Positions 17,187 to 26,742 of a DNA stretch of 64,000 nt are shown here, one piece after another. The DNA lies in assembly GCF_902833645.1 (NCBI RefSeq), contig NZ_CADFGE010000017.1:1-64000 (forward strand). The letters are read 5' to 3'. A model generated the notes under the pieces. It ran no database searches and was not told the origin of the DNA. It saw only the letters and a program-made list of their open reading frames with translations. The position numbers were made by a program, and so were the translations under genes. The stretch comes from Paraburkholderia fungorum. Lineage in GTDB: Bacteria > Pseudomonadota > Gammaproteobacteria > Burkholderiales > Burkholderiaceae. Within the stretch, counting starts at the first letter, position 1. Each line of letters starts with the position of its first letter.

Positions 17187-17908
17187 AAGATTCTTCCGAC
17201 TGATTCCGATTGAATCGCCTGCCGCGGCCGGTCGTAAAACAGCGCGCGATTCGGCAACCCCGTCAAAAATCGCGCGTAGCCAGATCATATAGTTTGCTGG
17301 CTGCGTACCTCGCTGCGTAAAACATCGCGGCGGCGATCAGTTCGGACATCAGTTCGAGCGGTGATATGGAAGGAGGAGGCCGACTGGGTCGCTGCTGTCG
17401 ATATCGATGACAAAGACCACGCCGTGTGAGTGTTGTCGGGTCGCATATGCGCGAGCGGGTCGTCGCTGCAGTCAAGCAAAAAAGATCGGGCACAAATCCT
17501 GGCGCGACACCCGCGCTGGGAAGATCCCTACCTACGCCGTATATGTTGCGTCAATTAGATGCGTACACGCATATTATGCATACTGTAGGTACATGTGCAT
17601 GAGCATTATTCAGCAAGGCCAGGCTTCTTTGCCACGCGCTATTCCTGCGCCAGTCGCGTATTTCGGCGCCAAGCGGGTTAACCCCGCTTGGCGTCGAGTC
17701 CAAACGATCCTAACGTTACACACATTGATTGAACGACCGGACGGTTTATTAATATCCGGCCGGGTCAATCAGGCGGATGTGTTCCCTCAGATTACCCATC
17801 TACTTCCCGTTGCCGGGCAGCGATCCTGCTCGTCCCGACGAAAGCGAAGAACCCGACTCTCCGGCCACAGCGGCAATAAATACGACACCTATATCTGGAG
17901 ATATCAAC
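17187..17908. other. Intergenic region right of the att-like repeat
   Basis: About 720 bp without a convincing gene. Short readings occur on both strands (for example 17263-17493 minus and 17407-17925 plus), but their composition is not protein-like and they lack ribosome sites. The region contains the strong hairpin at 17667-17693 and a near-palindrome ATGCGTACACGCAT around 17558-17572. It presumably holds the promoter of the tannase-family gene. Confidence 0.5.
17667..17693. terminator. Perfect 11-bp hairpin
   Basis: CGCCAAGCGGG and CCCGCTTGGCG form a perfect stem with loop TTAAC. There is no run of T after it, so it may be a factor-assisted terminator or an operator rather than a classical intrinsic terminator. 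It lies about 215 bp upstream of the tannase-family gene. Confidence 0.45.
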
Positions 17909-19453
17909 GTGAAGAGCTGGATTGAATGCAATGCCAGGCGACTCGTTGTCGCACTGGCGGTGGGAGGGTGCGTCCTCGCACTTTCGGGGTGCGGCAGTTC
18001 GGACAATGTCGCGTCGCCGGCGCCGGTCGACTACGCAGCGCTGTGCACGAAGATAAACGGTCAACAGTTCAATGGCATTACCGTGACGGCAACCTCACGC
18101 ATCGCGGCCGCGGGTGGCAACCCGGGTTATTGCAAGGTCAGTGCAACCGGAGCAGCCAGTACCACACTCGACATCGAGGTCGATCTTCCCGACAACTGGT
18201 CGAAGCGGCTACTCCAGCAGGGTGGCGGCGGCTTCGACGGAAGCATCCCAACCGTCGAAGCCACTTCCGCACAGTTCCCGCTCATCAAGCCCTTGGCGCG
18301 GGGAATTGCCTATACCGCTTCGAATGGCGGGAATCGCACCGGTAATCCGGCGGATCTGCTGACGAATGCAACGGCACAGAAGGACTACGCGTATGCATCG
18401 ACGGGTATCACGGTTCATTTCGCCAAGGCGGTGGTTGCTGCCTTTTACGGTTCCGCGCCGAAATACACGTACTTCAGCGGCGCGTCGAACGGCGGCCGTG
18501 AGGCCTATCTTGCCGCCCAGAATCAGCCGGGGGACTACGACGGCATCATTGCCGGCGACGAGAGCATGAACATGGGAACCCAGGTAGCGGCGATGCTCAA
18601 TATTGCAACGCTTGCCGGTTCCGCTGCGATGCCCTCAAATGCTCAGTGGACAGCCGCGTATTCCGCAGCAGTCGCGCAGTGCGGGAATGCCAACGGCGTG
18701 ATTCTGAATCCCGCTGCCTGCACTTTTGATCCAGCGACTCTGCAGTGTGGCGCGTCCGGTGCGCCCGCGGCAACCTGTCTTTCGCCCGCGCAGTTGCAAA
18801 CCGTGCAGCGGATAGTCGCGCCATTGTCGACGAGCGGCGGCCAGTTACTGTTTTCCGGATATAACTGGGCGGACTTCGGCTCCATGTTCGGGGTTGGTTC
18901 ATACGGCGGGTTGGGCGGCGGCTTCGCGGCGCTCGGCACGGGCAATGCGAATTGGCTGCTGCCCGCCACGGTGCCGGGCAGTCTGCAAGCGAACTTCAAT
19001 GTGGACACTTCGTATCCCGTCATTGCCGCAGGGCTGCAAAACGTGGGAGCGGACCACAATTTGCAGGCCATTGCGCAATATCTGATGGCAGGCAAGAAGC
19101 TGATCTCGTTCAACGGCGCAGCCGACCCGCTGATTTCGCCGCGCGACCATCTGCGTAACTGGCAAACCGTCGTACAGCTCGCCGGGTCCGCTGGCAGCAA
19201 CGCACGCTTCTATCTCGAACCAGGAGTAGGCCATGTACTCGGTGGCAACGGTCCAGATCAGACTGACTATCTCGGCGCGATGATCGCGTGGGTCGAACAG
19301 GGTACCGCCCCCGGCCAACTGGTGCTGACGAAATTCGATTCCAATGGCAATGCGACGTCGTCCCTGCCGGACTGCCCGTACCCAACTGTGCCGCACTATT
19401 CGGGCTCCGGCAGCGTGAGCGCCGCGGCCAGCTACACCTGTGCCACAAGCTAG
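17909..19453 (+). CDS. Tannase/feruloyl-esterase family lipoprotein
   Basis: This 514-residue alpha/beta hydrolase of the tannase family (PF07519) cleaves ester bonds of plant phenolics or related aryl esters. GTG at 17909 is used because GGAG lies nine bases upstream and the frame then opens with a lipoprotein signal ending in LALSGC. The nucleophile Ser (about 193) is in GASNGGRE, the likely Asp (about 406) in AADPLI, and His (about 442) in GVGHVLGG. In well-studied members the Ser and His are next to two cysteines that form a disulfide (CS and HC); here both positions lack cysteine. Its substrate is not clear. Confidence 0.85.
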   Translation: MKSWIECNARRLVVALAVGGCVLALSGCGSSDNVASPAPVDYAALCTKINGQQFNGITVTATSRIAAAGGNPGYCKVSATGAASTTLDIEVDLPDNWSKRLLQQGGGGFDGSIPTVEATSAQFPLIKPLARGIAYTASNGGNRTGNPADLLTNATAQKDYAYASTGITVHFAKAVVAAFYGSAPKYTYFSGASNGGREAYLAAQNQPGDYDGIIAGDESMNMGTQVAAMLNIATLAGSAAMPSNAQWTAAYSAAVAQCGNANGVILNPAACTFDPATLQCGASGAPAATCLSPAQLQTVQRIVAPLSTSGGQLLFSGYNWADFGSMFGVGSYGGLGGGFAALGTGNANWLLPATVPGSLQANFNVDTSYPVIAAGLQNVGADHNLQAIAQYLMAGKKLISFNGAADPLISPRDHLRNWQTVVQLAGSAGSNARFYLEPGVGHVLGGNGPDQTDYLGAMIAWVEQGTAPGQLVLTKFDSNGNATSSLPDCPYPTVPHYSGSGSVSAAASYTCATS

Positions 19454-19811
19454 ATACGCGTGAATATCTGCCCATAATCCCGAGGCCTTGAAAAAGGCCC
19501 AGCCAGGCACGCCCGCCCGAGTTCCGCGAAGCGTTGCGGGCGGCGCTTGAGAACGAGCCCGCGGTGCCAGTTCAACTCATGTCGCGCGAAATGCCGGTCT
19601 GCGGGAACAGGCCGACTGCACTAGATGTGTGCGTTCATACAACTAACGTCCTTTCTGCGAATATCTGCGAGAATCCAACCTGAACAGTCCCCACGCACCG
19701 AAGGTCTGCCGGCATGCAGGCCTTCCCGCTGCCTTCCCGCTGCCTTCGCGCGGCCGGCCGTGGTGAGGAATCTGTAAATACAGGGTATCGCAATGCAAAT
19801 ATTCGTCGGAA
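19454..19811. other. Intergenic region before MarR gene
   Basis: 358 bp without a supported gene. Around 19727-19748 the sequence repeats GCTGCCTTCCC imperfectly. The palindrome CTGTAAATACAG near the right end is listed separately. Small readings such as 19621-19839 on the minus strand lack family features. Confidence 0.5.
19772..19783. promoter_or_regulatory. Putative MarR operator
   Basis: CTGTAAATACAG has perfect 5-bp arms around AA and lies 28 bp upstream of the MarR-family start, a common position for autorepression by this family. The assignment rests on position and symmetry only. Confidence 0.35.
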
Positions 19812-20306
19812 ATGGGCAGGCGCATGAAAGGTAGTGCAACCGGCATCGGGCGCAAACTCGAACTCCTGTATGGACTGGTTGCCTCGCGGGTATTTCACCA
19901 CGCGTCGACGATGTTGAGCGGCGACGTAACCTTCGCGCGCGTCATCTCCCTGTTTCACCTCCATCATCACGATTCACAGACCATTGCTGAATTGGCCGAG
20001 GCAACTGGCTTAAGTCATGCCGCGGCGAGCCGTATGGTCGACGGGTTGTATCGGGAAGGCGTGGTGGATCGTCGGGAGGCGGCCGAGGATCGCAGGCAGA
20101 AGTGTGTTGAATTGACACCTGCTGGCCTGAAAAAAATCGAGGCCATGCGTCAGGTAACAACTGAGGCCTACGCTGAGATGATGGCGCAGGTGCCAAAGGA
20201 GCTGCGTATCAGGCTCGACGAGATTCTGCTGGAACTCGAGCCGTATGTGATCCCTTCTGAAGTAGAGCGAGGAGCCCGTCCGAGTAAACCTCAGCCGCGT
20301 CGCTAA
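19812..20306 (+). CDS. MarR-family transcriptional regulator
   Basis: This 164-residue protein has a central winged helix: TIAELAEATGLSHAAASRMVDGL around residues 55-77, then the wing residues DRRQKCVELT. The C-terminal helix used for dimer formation follows. The first ATG at 19812 is used, with a second in-frame ATG at 19824 equally possible. The gene stands alone between the tannase-family gene and the polysaccharide cluster. Its ligand is unknown, but phenolics are frequent MarR ligands and the esterase next door would fit. Confidence 0.85.
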   Translation: MGRRMKGSATGIGRKLELLYGLVASRVFHHASTMLSGDVTFARVISLFHLHHHDSQTIAELAEATGLSHAAASRMVDGLYREGVVDRREAAEDRRQKCVELTPAGLKKIEAMRQVTTEAYAEMMAQVPKELRIRLDEILLELEPYVIPSEVERGARPSKPQPRR

Positions 20307-20624
20307 AGCTGAGGAAACGCACTCATAAGCGATAAATCGTCGGGCCGCTTGGGAGAGCTGGTGCCAATCGCCGTAACACACACCGCGTCAAATCTGGACG
20401 ACTTTGCGTCCATGCCGCATCAAGCGAATAGCGCTCGACAAAAGTACACAAATCCAGACAAACCGGCCGTGGACGGAAGAAATACTTCCGCTTAACATTC
20501 GCCCGTTCTTGTAAAAATCGGTAATACACCGAAGACATTCATAGTCGATTTGCCTGATCTCATCAACAAAGAGGTCTGGATTTCCGCCTGGTAATCGCTC
20601 TGAAAATCTGGAATTTCATAGTAG
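20307..20624. other. Intergenic region before polysaccharide cluster
   Basis: 318 bp with no supported gene. The sequence becomes more AT-rich towards 20500-20620 and probably contains the promoter of the deacetylase-led gene group. No clear operator or terminator was recognised. Confidence 0.45.
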
Positions 20625-21485
20625 ATGAAATCGTCGATCGAATCGTTCGCGCGCTCGCTGCCGGTACTGATGTATCACCATGTTTCAGAGTCGAATGGCG
20701 CGCTGAACATCTCACCCGAGTGTTTCGAATCACAGATGAACTGGCTGGCACGCAATGGATATGTCACGCTCACCGCGGACGAATTCGCGCGCTTCCTGCA
20801 CGGTGAGCCCATGCCTGATAGGTCGATTCTTTTGACATTCGACGACGGATACCTGGACAACTATATTCATGCGCATCCTTGTCTCGAGCGCTACGGCTTC
20901 AATGCCGTCATGTTTCTCGTGACTGGTCGCATACACGACGGTCCTGTTCGATCCGCCATGACCACAGGCGTGGCAAAGAGCATGTCGCACGCAGAGTGTG
21001 AGCAACGCGTCCTGGACGGTCGCGCGGACGATGTCACGGTGCGCTGGAGCGAGATCGAACTCATGCGAAAGGCCGGAACGTTCGAGTTCCACAGCCACAC
21101 GCACACTCATGTGCGCTGGGACATACAGTGCGGTGATCCGGTCAGCAAGCGGCATCGCATCGCAGAGGACATCGAGATATCCAGATGTATTCTGACCGAG
21201 CGCACGGGTACGGTATCGACGCATCTTTGCTGGCCTGAAGGCTATTACGACGACGACTATATCGAGGCTGCACGAGCCGCCGGTTTCGAATACCTGTACA
21301 CAACGAGGAATACTCGTCGCAATAGTCCGGGTAGCAATCCATACGAGATACATCGCATGGCGGACAACGGCAAGAACGGGGAGTGGCTGGCGCGGAAAGT
21401 ACGCCGCTATCAACATCCGCAGTGGGGCGCCGCTTACTACTGGTTCAAGCAACTAAGGGAATTCGGAAAGAGCGTGCGTCTATGA
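20625..21485 (+). CDS. Polysaccharide deacetylase (NodB-type)
   Basis: This 286-residue protein has the NodB-homology motifs of carbohydrate esterase family 4: LPVLMYHHV at the start, TFDDGY near residues 70-75 (catalytic Asp and metal ligand), and HSHTHTH near 155 (metal-binding His). It removes N-acetyl groups from an amino sugar or polysaccharide. The catalytic domain begins within 12 residues of the start and no signal peptide is seen, so the protein is probably cytoplasmic. It opens a gene group with a two-component system, a GH8 lipoprotein and a glycosyltransferase. Confidence 0.88.
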   Translation: MKSSIESFARSLPVLMYHHVSESNGALNISPECFESQMNWLARNGYVTLTADEFARFLHGEPMPDRSILLTFDDGYLDNYIHAHPCLERYGFNAVMFLVTGRIHDGPVRSAMTTGVAKSMSHAECEQRVLDGRADDVTVRWSEIELMRKAGTFEFHSHTHTHVRWDIQCGDPVSKRHRIAEDIEISRCILTERTGTVSTHLCWPEGYYDDDYIEAARAAGFEYLYTTRNTRRNSPGSNPYEIHRMADNGKNGEWLARKVRRYQHPQWGAAYYWFKQLREFGKSVRL

Positions 21486-21516
21486 GGATTCTCTGCACCA
21501 TGGACGCTGCGCCGCT

Positions 21517-22215
21517 ATGCCAGACACGCTCCTGTTGATCGAAGACGACCTTCCGCTCGCAGCACTGACGGCTGAGTTTTTGCGCTCCGAAAATTTCGAG
21601 GTTGCGATTGCTCACCGCGGTGATGTGGCGGTGAAGATGATCGATGCCGTACGCCCGGATCTGCTCGTGATGGACGTCATGCTGCCGGGCATGGATGGAT
21701 TCTCCCTGTGCCGCGAGATTCGGTCCTCCTATTCGGGGCGGATTCTCATGATGACGGCACTGGACGAGGACGTTGAACAGCTGATGGGCTTCCATGTCGG
21801 CGCCGACGACTTTGTCGTCAAACCGATCGAGCCTCTATTGCTCGTGGCCCGCATTCGCGCCCTGTTGCGAAGGGACGTTCGCCGTCCCAGGCCCGGCCAG
21901 GTGTTCGATCACACGTTTGGGCGTTTCCGGCTTGATCTCCGTGCTCGCAGGGCCTGGCTGGACGATAAAGCCGTCGCGTTTTCGGCGGCGGAGTTCGACC
22001 TCCTGGCGATTTTCGCTCGCCATGCCGGCACGCCGCTCAATCGGGACCAATTGCTGCAGAACCTCCGCGGCGTGGAGTACGACGGTCTCAATCGATCAAT
22101 CGATATGCGCGTGTCCCGGCTGCGGAAAAAGTTGGCGAACCTGCATTGCCCGGTGTCGATCCGCACCATCACTACGCAGGGCTATCTGTTTGCCGAGATA
22201 TCGGGCGAGGAGTAG
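21517..22215 (+). CDS. OmpR-family response regulator (RstA-like)
   Basis: This 232-residue regulator has a receiver domain (acidic pair IEDD at 8-11, phospho-acceptor Asp in VMDVMLPGMDGF near 51, Lys in VVKPIEP near 106). A winged-helix DNA-binding domain runs from about residue 130 and ends with SIRTITTQGYLF. The start lies 31 bp after the deacetylase, and the histidine kinase gene starts 3 bp after its stop, so the three are probably co-transcribed. It likely controls this cluster. Confidence 0.93.
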   Translation: MPDTLLLIEDDLPLAALTAEFLRSENFEVAIAHRGDVAVKMIDAVRPDLLVMDVMLPGMDGFSLCREIRSSYSGRILMMTALDEDVEQLMGFHVGADDFVVKPIEPLLLVARIRALLRRDVRRPRPGQVFDHTFGRFRLDLRARRAWLDDKAVAFSAAEFDLLAIFARHAGTPLNRDQLLQNLRGVEYDGLNRSIDMRVSRLRKKLANLHCPVSIRTITTQGYLFAEISGEE

Positions 22216-22218
22216 TCC

Positions 22219-23514
22219 ATGAGGTTGTCACTGAGGCGCTGGTCGATCATTGTGATCGGCATCGGATGGACTGGCTCGATCCTTGGTTTGTTGTGGCTGT
22301 CGGCCTCCACTGCGGTCGGCATCAGCGAATACAGTTTCCGCCAGTTGATGGCCGGTCCCGGCTACCTGCTTGCGGAGCAACTTCGACCGCTGTCGGCGGC
22401 GCAGCGCGAGCAGCGGTTGATACAGCTACGTCAACACTTCCAGTATCCGGTCGAGCTGGTCGCGACCGACAGCGTTGAACTTTCGCCGCAAGCGCGCACC
22501 ATGCTCCTGCATCAGCAGGCCGCGCAGACCAGCGACGAGGAGATCGCGTACTTCGCACTCGACAACGACACGCTGATCCAGTTCGGACCGATGTGGGGCA
22601 GCGCTGCGCTGGCGGATGTTTTACGTTCTCCGGTTTTTCTTTTGACCGCGGTAGCCGCGAGTGCTCCCATCGTGGGTTTTTCGCTCGCTGCCTGGCGGCG
22701 CAAGCGACGATGGTGCCGCGACTTGCAGGCGATCGCTGGCTGTCTTGCCGACATGGTGCGGTCGCCGGCCGTGATGCTGCCCGCCGTCGACAGGGAATGG
22801 ATGCCGCTGATGCTCGCCATGCGCAGGCACGTCGAAGACCTGTCTGCGATGAACGAGCGTCACAAGGAGGTGTCGCAAGCGGTCTCGCATGAGCTGCGTA
22901 CCCCTCTCGCAAGAATGCGCTTTGCCATGATGCTGCTTGGCAGGAGCGAGGACGTGGCGACCCGGAGCCGTTTGCAAGAACGACTGCAACTGGATGTCGA
23001 CCGACTCGAATCGCTCATACGTGCGAGTCTGCGTTTCGCCAGACTGAACGATGCACCGGCGCGCATCGCCCGTGAACCGATCGCGGTTCTGACATGGCTG
23101 CGCGAAGAGCGCATGAATGTCGAGGACAAAGGGTTCGTGATCGAAGTCACCGCACAACCTGAAAATCTCCAGTTCACGGGCGACAGGGATCTGCTGCATC
23201 TGATCGCCCGCAATCTGCTCGAGAACGCGGTTGCGCACGGTCGTTCTCACGTCCTGGTGAGCGCTTGCCTCGACGCGACCCGGCAGATGATCCTGGAGGT
23301 CGAGGACGATGGCCCCGGCATTGCCGCGGAAGATCGCGAACGCGTGTTCGAACCTTTCGTCAGGCTCGCTCATGGTGGCGAGGAGAGAGGGGGATTCGGG
23401 CTTGGACTTGCCCTCGTGCGGCGGGCAGTCTTTTTGCAAGGCGGCAGCATTGGCATTTCAACCAGTGCGTTGGGCGGTGCGTGCTTCCGCGTGGCCCTGC
23501 CGTCGCCCGCATGA
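22219..23514 (+). CDS. Sensor histidine kinase (RstB-like)
   Basis: This 431-residue inner-membrane kinase has membrane segments near residues 10-32 and 138-158, enclosing a periplasmic sensor domain of about 105 residues. The phospho-acceptor motif is SHELRTPLARMRF (His about 224). The ATP-binding N box is RNLLENAVAHG, followed by DDGPGIA and GFGLGLALV. It pairs with the response regulator just upstream. The signal is unknown; the neighbours suggest a cell-surface or glycan-related cue. Confidence 0.93.
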   Translation: MRLSLRRWSIIVIGIGWTGSILGLLWLSASTAVGISEYSFRQLMAGPGYLLAEQLRPLSAAQREQRLIQLRQHFQYPVELVATDSVELSPQARTMLLHQQAAQTSDEEIAYFALDNDTLIQFGPMWGSAALADVLRSPVFLLTAVAASAPIVGFSLAAWRRKRRWCRDLQAIAGCLADMVRSPAVMLPAVDREWMPLMLAMRRHVEDLSAMNERHKEVSQAVSHELRTPLARMRFAMMLLGRSEDVATRSRLQERLQLDVDRLESLIRASLRFARLNDAPARIAREPIAVLTWLREERMNVEDKGFVIEVTAQPENLQFTGDRDLLHLIARNLLENAVAHGRSHVLVSACLDATRQMILEVEDDGPGIAAEDRERVFEPFVRLAHGGEERGGFGLGLALVRRAVFLQGGSIGISTSALGGACFRVALPSPA

Positions 23515-23655
23515 CCCCGCGGTGCGTGCGCTGTTACTCGCGGTGACAACACCGCGTGTGACTGTCATTTATGCTCGTTTCAGACGTTGTGCGCTGGCTG
23601 AGATGTTGACGCCACGCTCGCACAATTTATCTGCAACGAACCGACCAGGAAGCTC

Positions 23656-24987
23656 ATGCGGGATATCAAATCAAAGCTCATGATCCTTTGTGCAACAGTG
23701 TGCCTCGGTGCCTGCGGCGGCGGGGAAGATGCCACTGCCAGATCCGAAGCGGGAAAGCGCAGCGTGCAGAAAGGCTTGATGGCACAACCCTATGTCACGG
23801 GCTCGATTCTGCCCGACCACATTTCAGCGGCTGAGCGCGATAGCCAGTTGCAGGCATTCTACAAAGCCTGGAAAGCCAGGTACGTGGTGCAGGAATGCGG
23901 AGACGGGCGCTATTTCGTCAAGGTCAATGCGGATCACCGACCCGTTGGCGGCGATACGGCGCCTAAGACAATAACCGTATCGGAAGCTCACGGTTACGGC
24001 ATGTTGATCACCGTCATGATGGCGGCACATGACGACGACGCTCGCAACGTCTTCGACGGTATGGTCCGGTATTTCCACGACCACCCGGCCCAGTCGAGCC
24101 CGCATCTGATGGCCTGGAATCAGGTGGAGGGTTGCGTCGACGCGGGAGGAAGGTTCCGCGGGAAAATCAGCGCGACCGACGGTGATCTGGACATCGCGTA
24201 TGCATTGTTGCTGGCCGACCGGCAATGGGGTAGCGATGGCGCCATCAACTATCGCGAGGAAGCGCGGGCAGTGATGCAAGCCATTCTGCAGTATGAAGTG
24301 CACCCCACAGGCAAACATCTGATGATCGGTGATTGGGCCGGGACGGATGGCGATCGGGCGATCGAGTACACGACACGGTCATCCGATTTCATGCAGTCGC
24401 ATCTGAAGGCATTCTTCTCCGACAGCGGCGATGCAAGATGGCTCGCGGTCCGGGATCGAACCTATGTGATCGTCGGCGATATCCAGCAGCGCTACAGCCC
24501 GAATACCGCGTTGATGCCGGACTTTGTCGCCCACCTCGACGGACAGCCCAAGCCGGCGAAGCCAGGTCTGGTTGGAGACCGGAGGGACGGCGAGTATTCG
24601 TGGAACGCGGCTCGCTATCCGTGGCGGGTCGGGATGGATTATCTGCTATACGGCGAACCGCGTGCGTTCGATGTACTCGGCACGTTCAACCGTTGGGCGC
24701 GATCCACCACGGGTGACGACCCCGCGTCGTTCGCCAGCACCTACCATCTGAATGGCGTGCCTGTCACGGCTGAGGGCAAGAACAGCCTGGCATTTGTTTC
24801 CGCGTTAGGTGTGTCGGCGATGATTCATGCGGACAACCAGCAATGGCTGAACGCGATCTGGCAAAACCTGCGCGACCAGAGCCTGGAAAACAACGACTAC
24901 TACGGCAATACGCTCAAGCTGCTGTCGATGATTGTCATGTCGGGCGCCTGGCTGCGGCCTGACGTTGCGAGCGGAGCCGGTGCGTAG
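23656..24987 (+). CDS. Glycoside hydrolase family 8 lipoprotein
   Basis: This 443-residue protein begins with a lipoprotein signal ending in LGAC (Cys20), which places it in the membrane facing the periplasm or outside. The GH8 motifs SEAHGYGM (catalytic Glu about 110) and ATDGDLDIAYALL (Asp about 175-180) are clear. The family cleaves beta-1,4 glucans, chitosan or related polymers. BcsZ, the cellulose-synthesis endoglucanase, is the closest known role, but no cellulose synthase is nearby. A deacetylase three genes upstream makes an amino-sugar polymer such as chitosan an alternative substrate. Confidence 0.88.
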   Translation: MRDIKSKLMILCATVCLGACGGGEDATARSEAGKRSVQKGLMAQPYVTGSILPDHISAAERDSQLQAFYKAWKARYVVQECGDGRYFVKVNADHRPVGGDTAPKTITVSEAHGYGMLITVMMAAHDDDARNVFDGMVRYFHDHPAQSSPHLMAWNQVEGCVDAGGRFRGKISATDGDLDIAYALLLADRQWGSDGAINYREEARAVMQAILQYEVHPTGKHLMIGDWAGTDGDRAIEYTTRSSDFMQSHLKAFFSDSGDARWLAVRDRTYVIVGDIQQRYSPNTALMPDFVAHLDGQPKPAKPGLVGDRRDGEYSWNAARYPWRVGMDYLLYGEPRAFDVLGTFNRWARSTTGDDPASFASTYHLNGVPVTAEGKNSLAFVSALGVSAMIHADNQQWLNAIWQNLRDQSLENNDYYGNTLKLLSMIVMSGAWLRPDVASGAGA

Positions 24988-25068
24988 ACACTGCGTTATC
25001 AGCACGCAGTGTGGGCCAGGGTACGACTGGCTCGAACCATTCGGAAATTTTTGAGGCGACATGCGGTT

Positions 25069-26256
25069 ATGAAGATTCTCTACACCAATTTTCATACGGG
25101 CGACGGCGGCGGTCATACCACCTATATCCTGAATCTGGCAGCAGCACTAGGGCCGCGCCACCGTGTGACAATTGCGGCGCCCCGCTCAAGCCGGCTCTAT
25201 CTGTACGCGAGGCAGATTCCCGGCGTCGAAGTCGTCGCGATGGGATTTCGCAATACGTTGACGTCGATGATCGGAACCGGGCTGGCGCTGCGTCGTCTGA
25301 TCGAAAAGCACGGTTTCGATATCGTCCACGTCAATGGCTCGGCAGATCATCGCATCGCGATGCTCGCTACGATGGGATTGGGTAGAGACAGCCCGTGTAT
25401 CGTCTTTACAAAACACAATGATCTTCCTGCGCGGGGGGTGACCACCTGGTTCAAGGGTAAGTTGGGGACCGATTCGGTCATTTGCGTTTCAGCGTACACA
25501 CGTCGCCGGTTGGCGCAAACAGTCTATGGACGCAAGGTCAATCGGGTTGTAAGGCACGGTATCGATCTCGGGCGCTTCGCCCCTGTGAGTGCTGCCGCCG
25601 TTAGCAGGATTCGAAGCCGCTTTTTGCCTGGGATTCCAGAGGATGCGCTGGTGGTCGGCAGCGTTGCAGGCATGGATGACAACAAAGGCTGGCTGGACAT
25701 GGTGACCGCGGTGGCCATGTTGCCCGATTCACTACGCAAGCGCGTCCATATTGTTCTCGCGGGGCAATTACCCGATGCAACCCAGCGCTCGAGGGTGGCC
25801 GCACTGGGGATGACGAGGCAGGTGACCTACACCGGAATGCTTCGGGACGTTCGGCCGGCGGTAGCGCTTATGGACGTGGGCTTCGTGCTCTCGCAGCGGG
25901 AAACGCTGTCGTTCGCGTGCCGGGAAATGATGGCGATGGGCAAGCCGGTGATAGTCTCCGACACCGGTGGCTTGCCCGAGAACGTGACCCCTGGCGAGGA
26001 TGGGTGGCTGGTCCCGCCAGGCGGGCACGGCTACATCGCGCAGCTTCTCATGCTGCTGCTGTGCAATCCGTCCGAGGTCGAGCGCGCTGGCGCCGCTGCA
26101 CGTGCCAAAAGCGAGGCGGAGTTTTCATTGCAGACTTTCGCGGCCCGTACCGAGGCGGTTTACGTCGAGTGCTTATCAAGAGTCTCGCCGTTGGCCGCAG
26201 AAAAAGGTCTCGCTCAACGGGCGGCGCGGGGACGCACCGCCTCAAGCGCGTCGTAA
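25069..26256 (+). CDS. Glycosyltransferase family 4
   Basis: This 395-residue GT-B enzyme starts with MKILYTNFH and GGGHTTYILNLA, a glycine-rich acceptor loop. It contains VVGSVAGMDDNKGWLDM near 205 and the C-terminal donor site FACREMMAMGKPVIVSDTGGLPE around 290-310 with the conserved Glu. It transfers a sugar from an activated donor at the cytoplasmic membrane face. The start at 25069 is chosen because the 20 residues upstream in frame are not family-like. It follows the GH8 gene by 81 bp and probably belongs to the same operon. Confidence 0.9.
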   Translation: MKILYTNFHTGDGGGHTTYILNLAAALGPRHRVTIAAPRSSRLYLYARQIPGVEVVAMGFRNTLTSMIGTGLALRRLIEKHGFDIVHVNGSADHRIAMLATMGLGRDSPCIVFTKHNDLPARGVTTWFKGKLGTDSVICVSAYTRRRLAQTVYGRKVNRVVRHGIDLGRFAPVSAAAVSRIRSRFLPGIPEDALVVGSVAGMDDNKGWLDMVTAVAMLPDSLRKRVHIVLAGQLPDATQRSRVAALGMTRQVTYTGMLRDVRPAVALMDVGFVLSQRETLSFACREMMAMGKPVIVSDTGGLPENVTPGEDGWLVPPGGHGYIAQLLMLLLCNPSEVERAGAAARAKSEAEFSLQTFAARTEAVYVECLSRVSPLAAEKGLAQRAARGRTASSAS

Positions 26257-26742
26257 TTTAGTGAGTGTGCTGAATACCCGTGACCGCTGCGGAGCGGCTG
26301 CGTAGTCGTGTCGGGAGCGAGATCCGCATCGATCGGCTGCTGCATGCTACGATTCATCGACGATCACGAACGGTCACAATGGAGACAGCCATGTGGGACA
26401 GGATTGCACGCATTCTCGCAGGCGCGCCCACGCGACAGATCGGGCTGCTCCTGAATGCGGGGCAGCACTGATCCTCTTGCGCCGGACTGTCGGCCAGGGG
26501 CTAGTATCCTTCATACGAGAATTCCTCGCAGATACCGATGGAGGCCGCCCTATGGGGACCTGTCGAAACTGCAATTTGTCGTTCGACTTCGATCGCGTCG
26601 AGCCGGAACTGGCTGGACAAGGATTCCTTTTCCTCCGTCCTCGCTCAGGCGGACCTCGACGTATCGGTGTTGCCGTTACGCGGAGCGTCCCCATGTTTAA
26701 GGTAAATTGGTCGTTCTCGAGAGCGCCTTTTAGCGGAACACC
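26257..26742. other. Intergenic region before unrecognised gene
   Basis: 486 bp without a convincing gene. A short reading at 26391-26471 (opening MWDRIARIL) has no ribosome site or family match. The last 40 bp before 26743 contain AAATTGGTCGT, which is also found ahead of the truncated copy at 17021, so this part is probably a conserved promoter or leader. Confidence 0.45.

Noticed and set aside
17407..17925. 172-codon reading frame before the tannase-family gene
   Set aside because: No ribosome site, irregular composition, and overlap with the supported start and lipoprotein signal at 17909.
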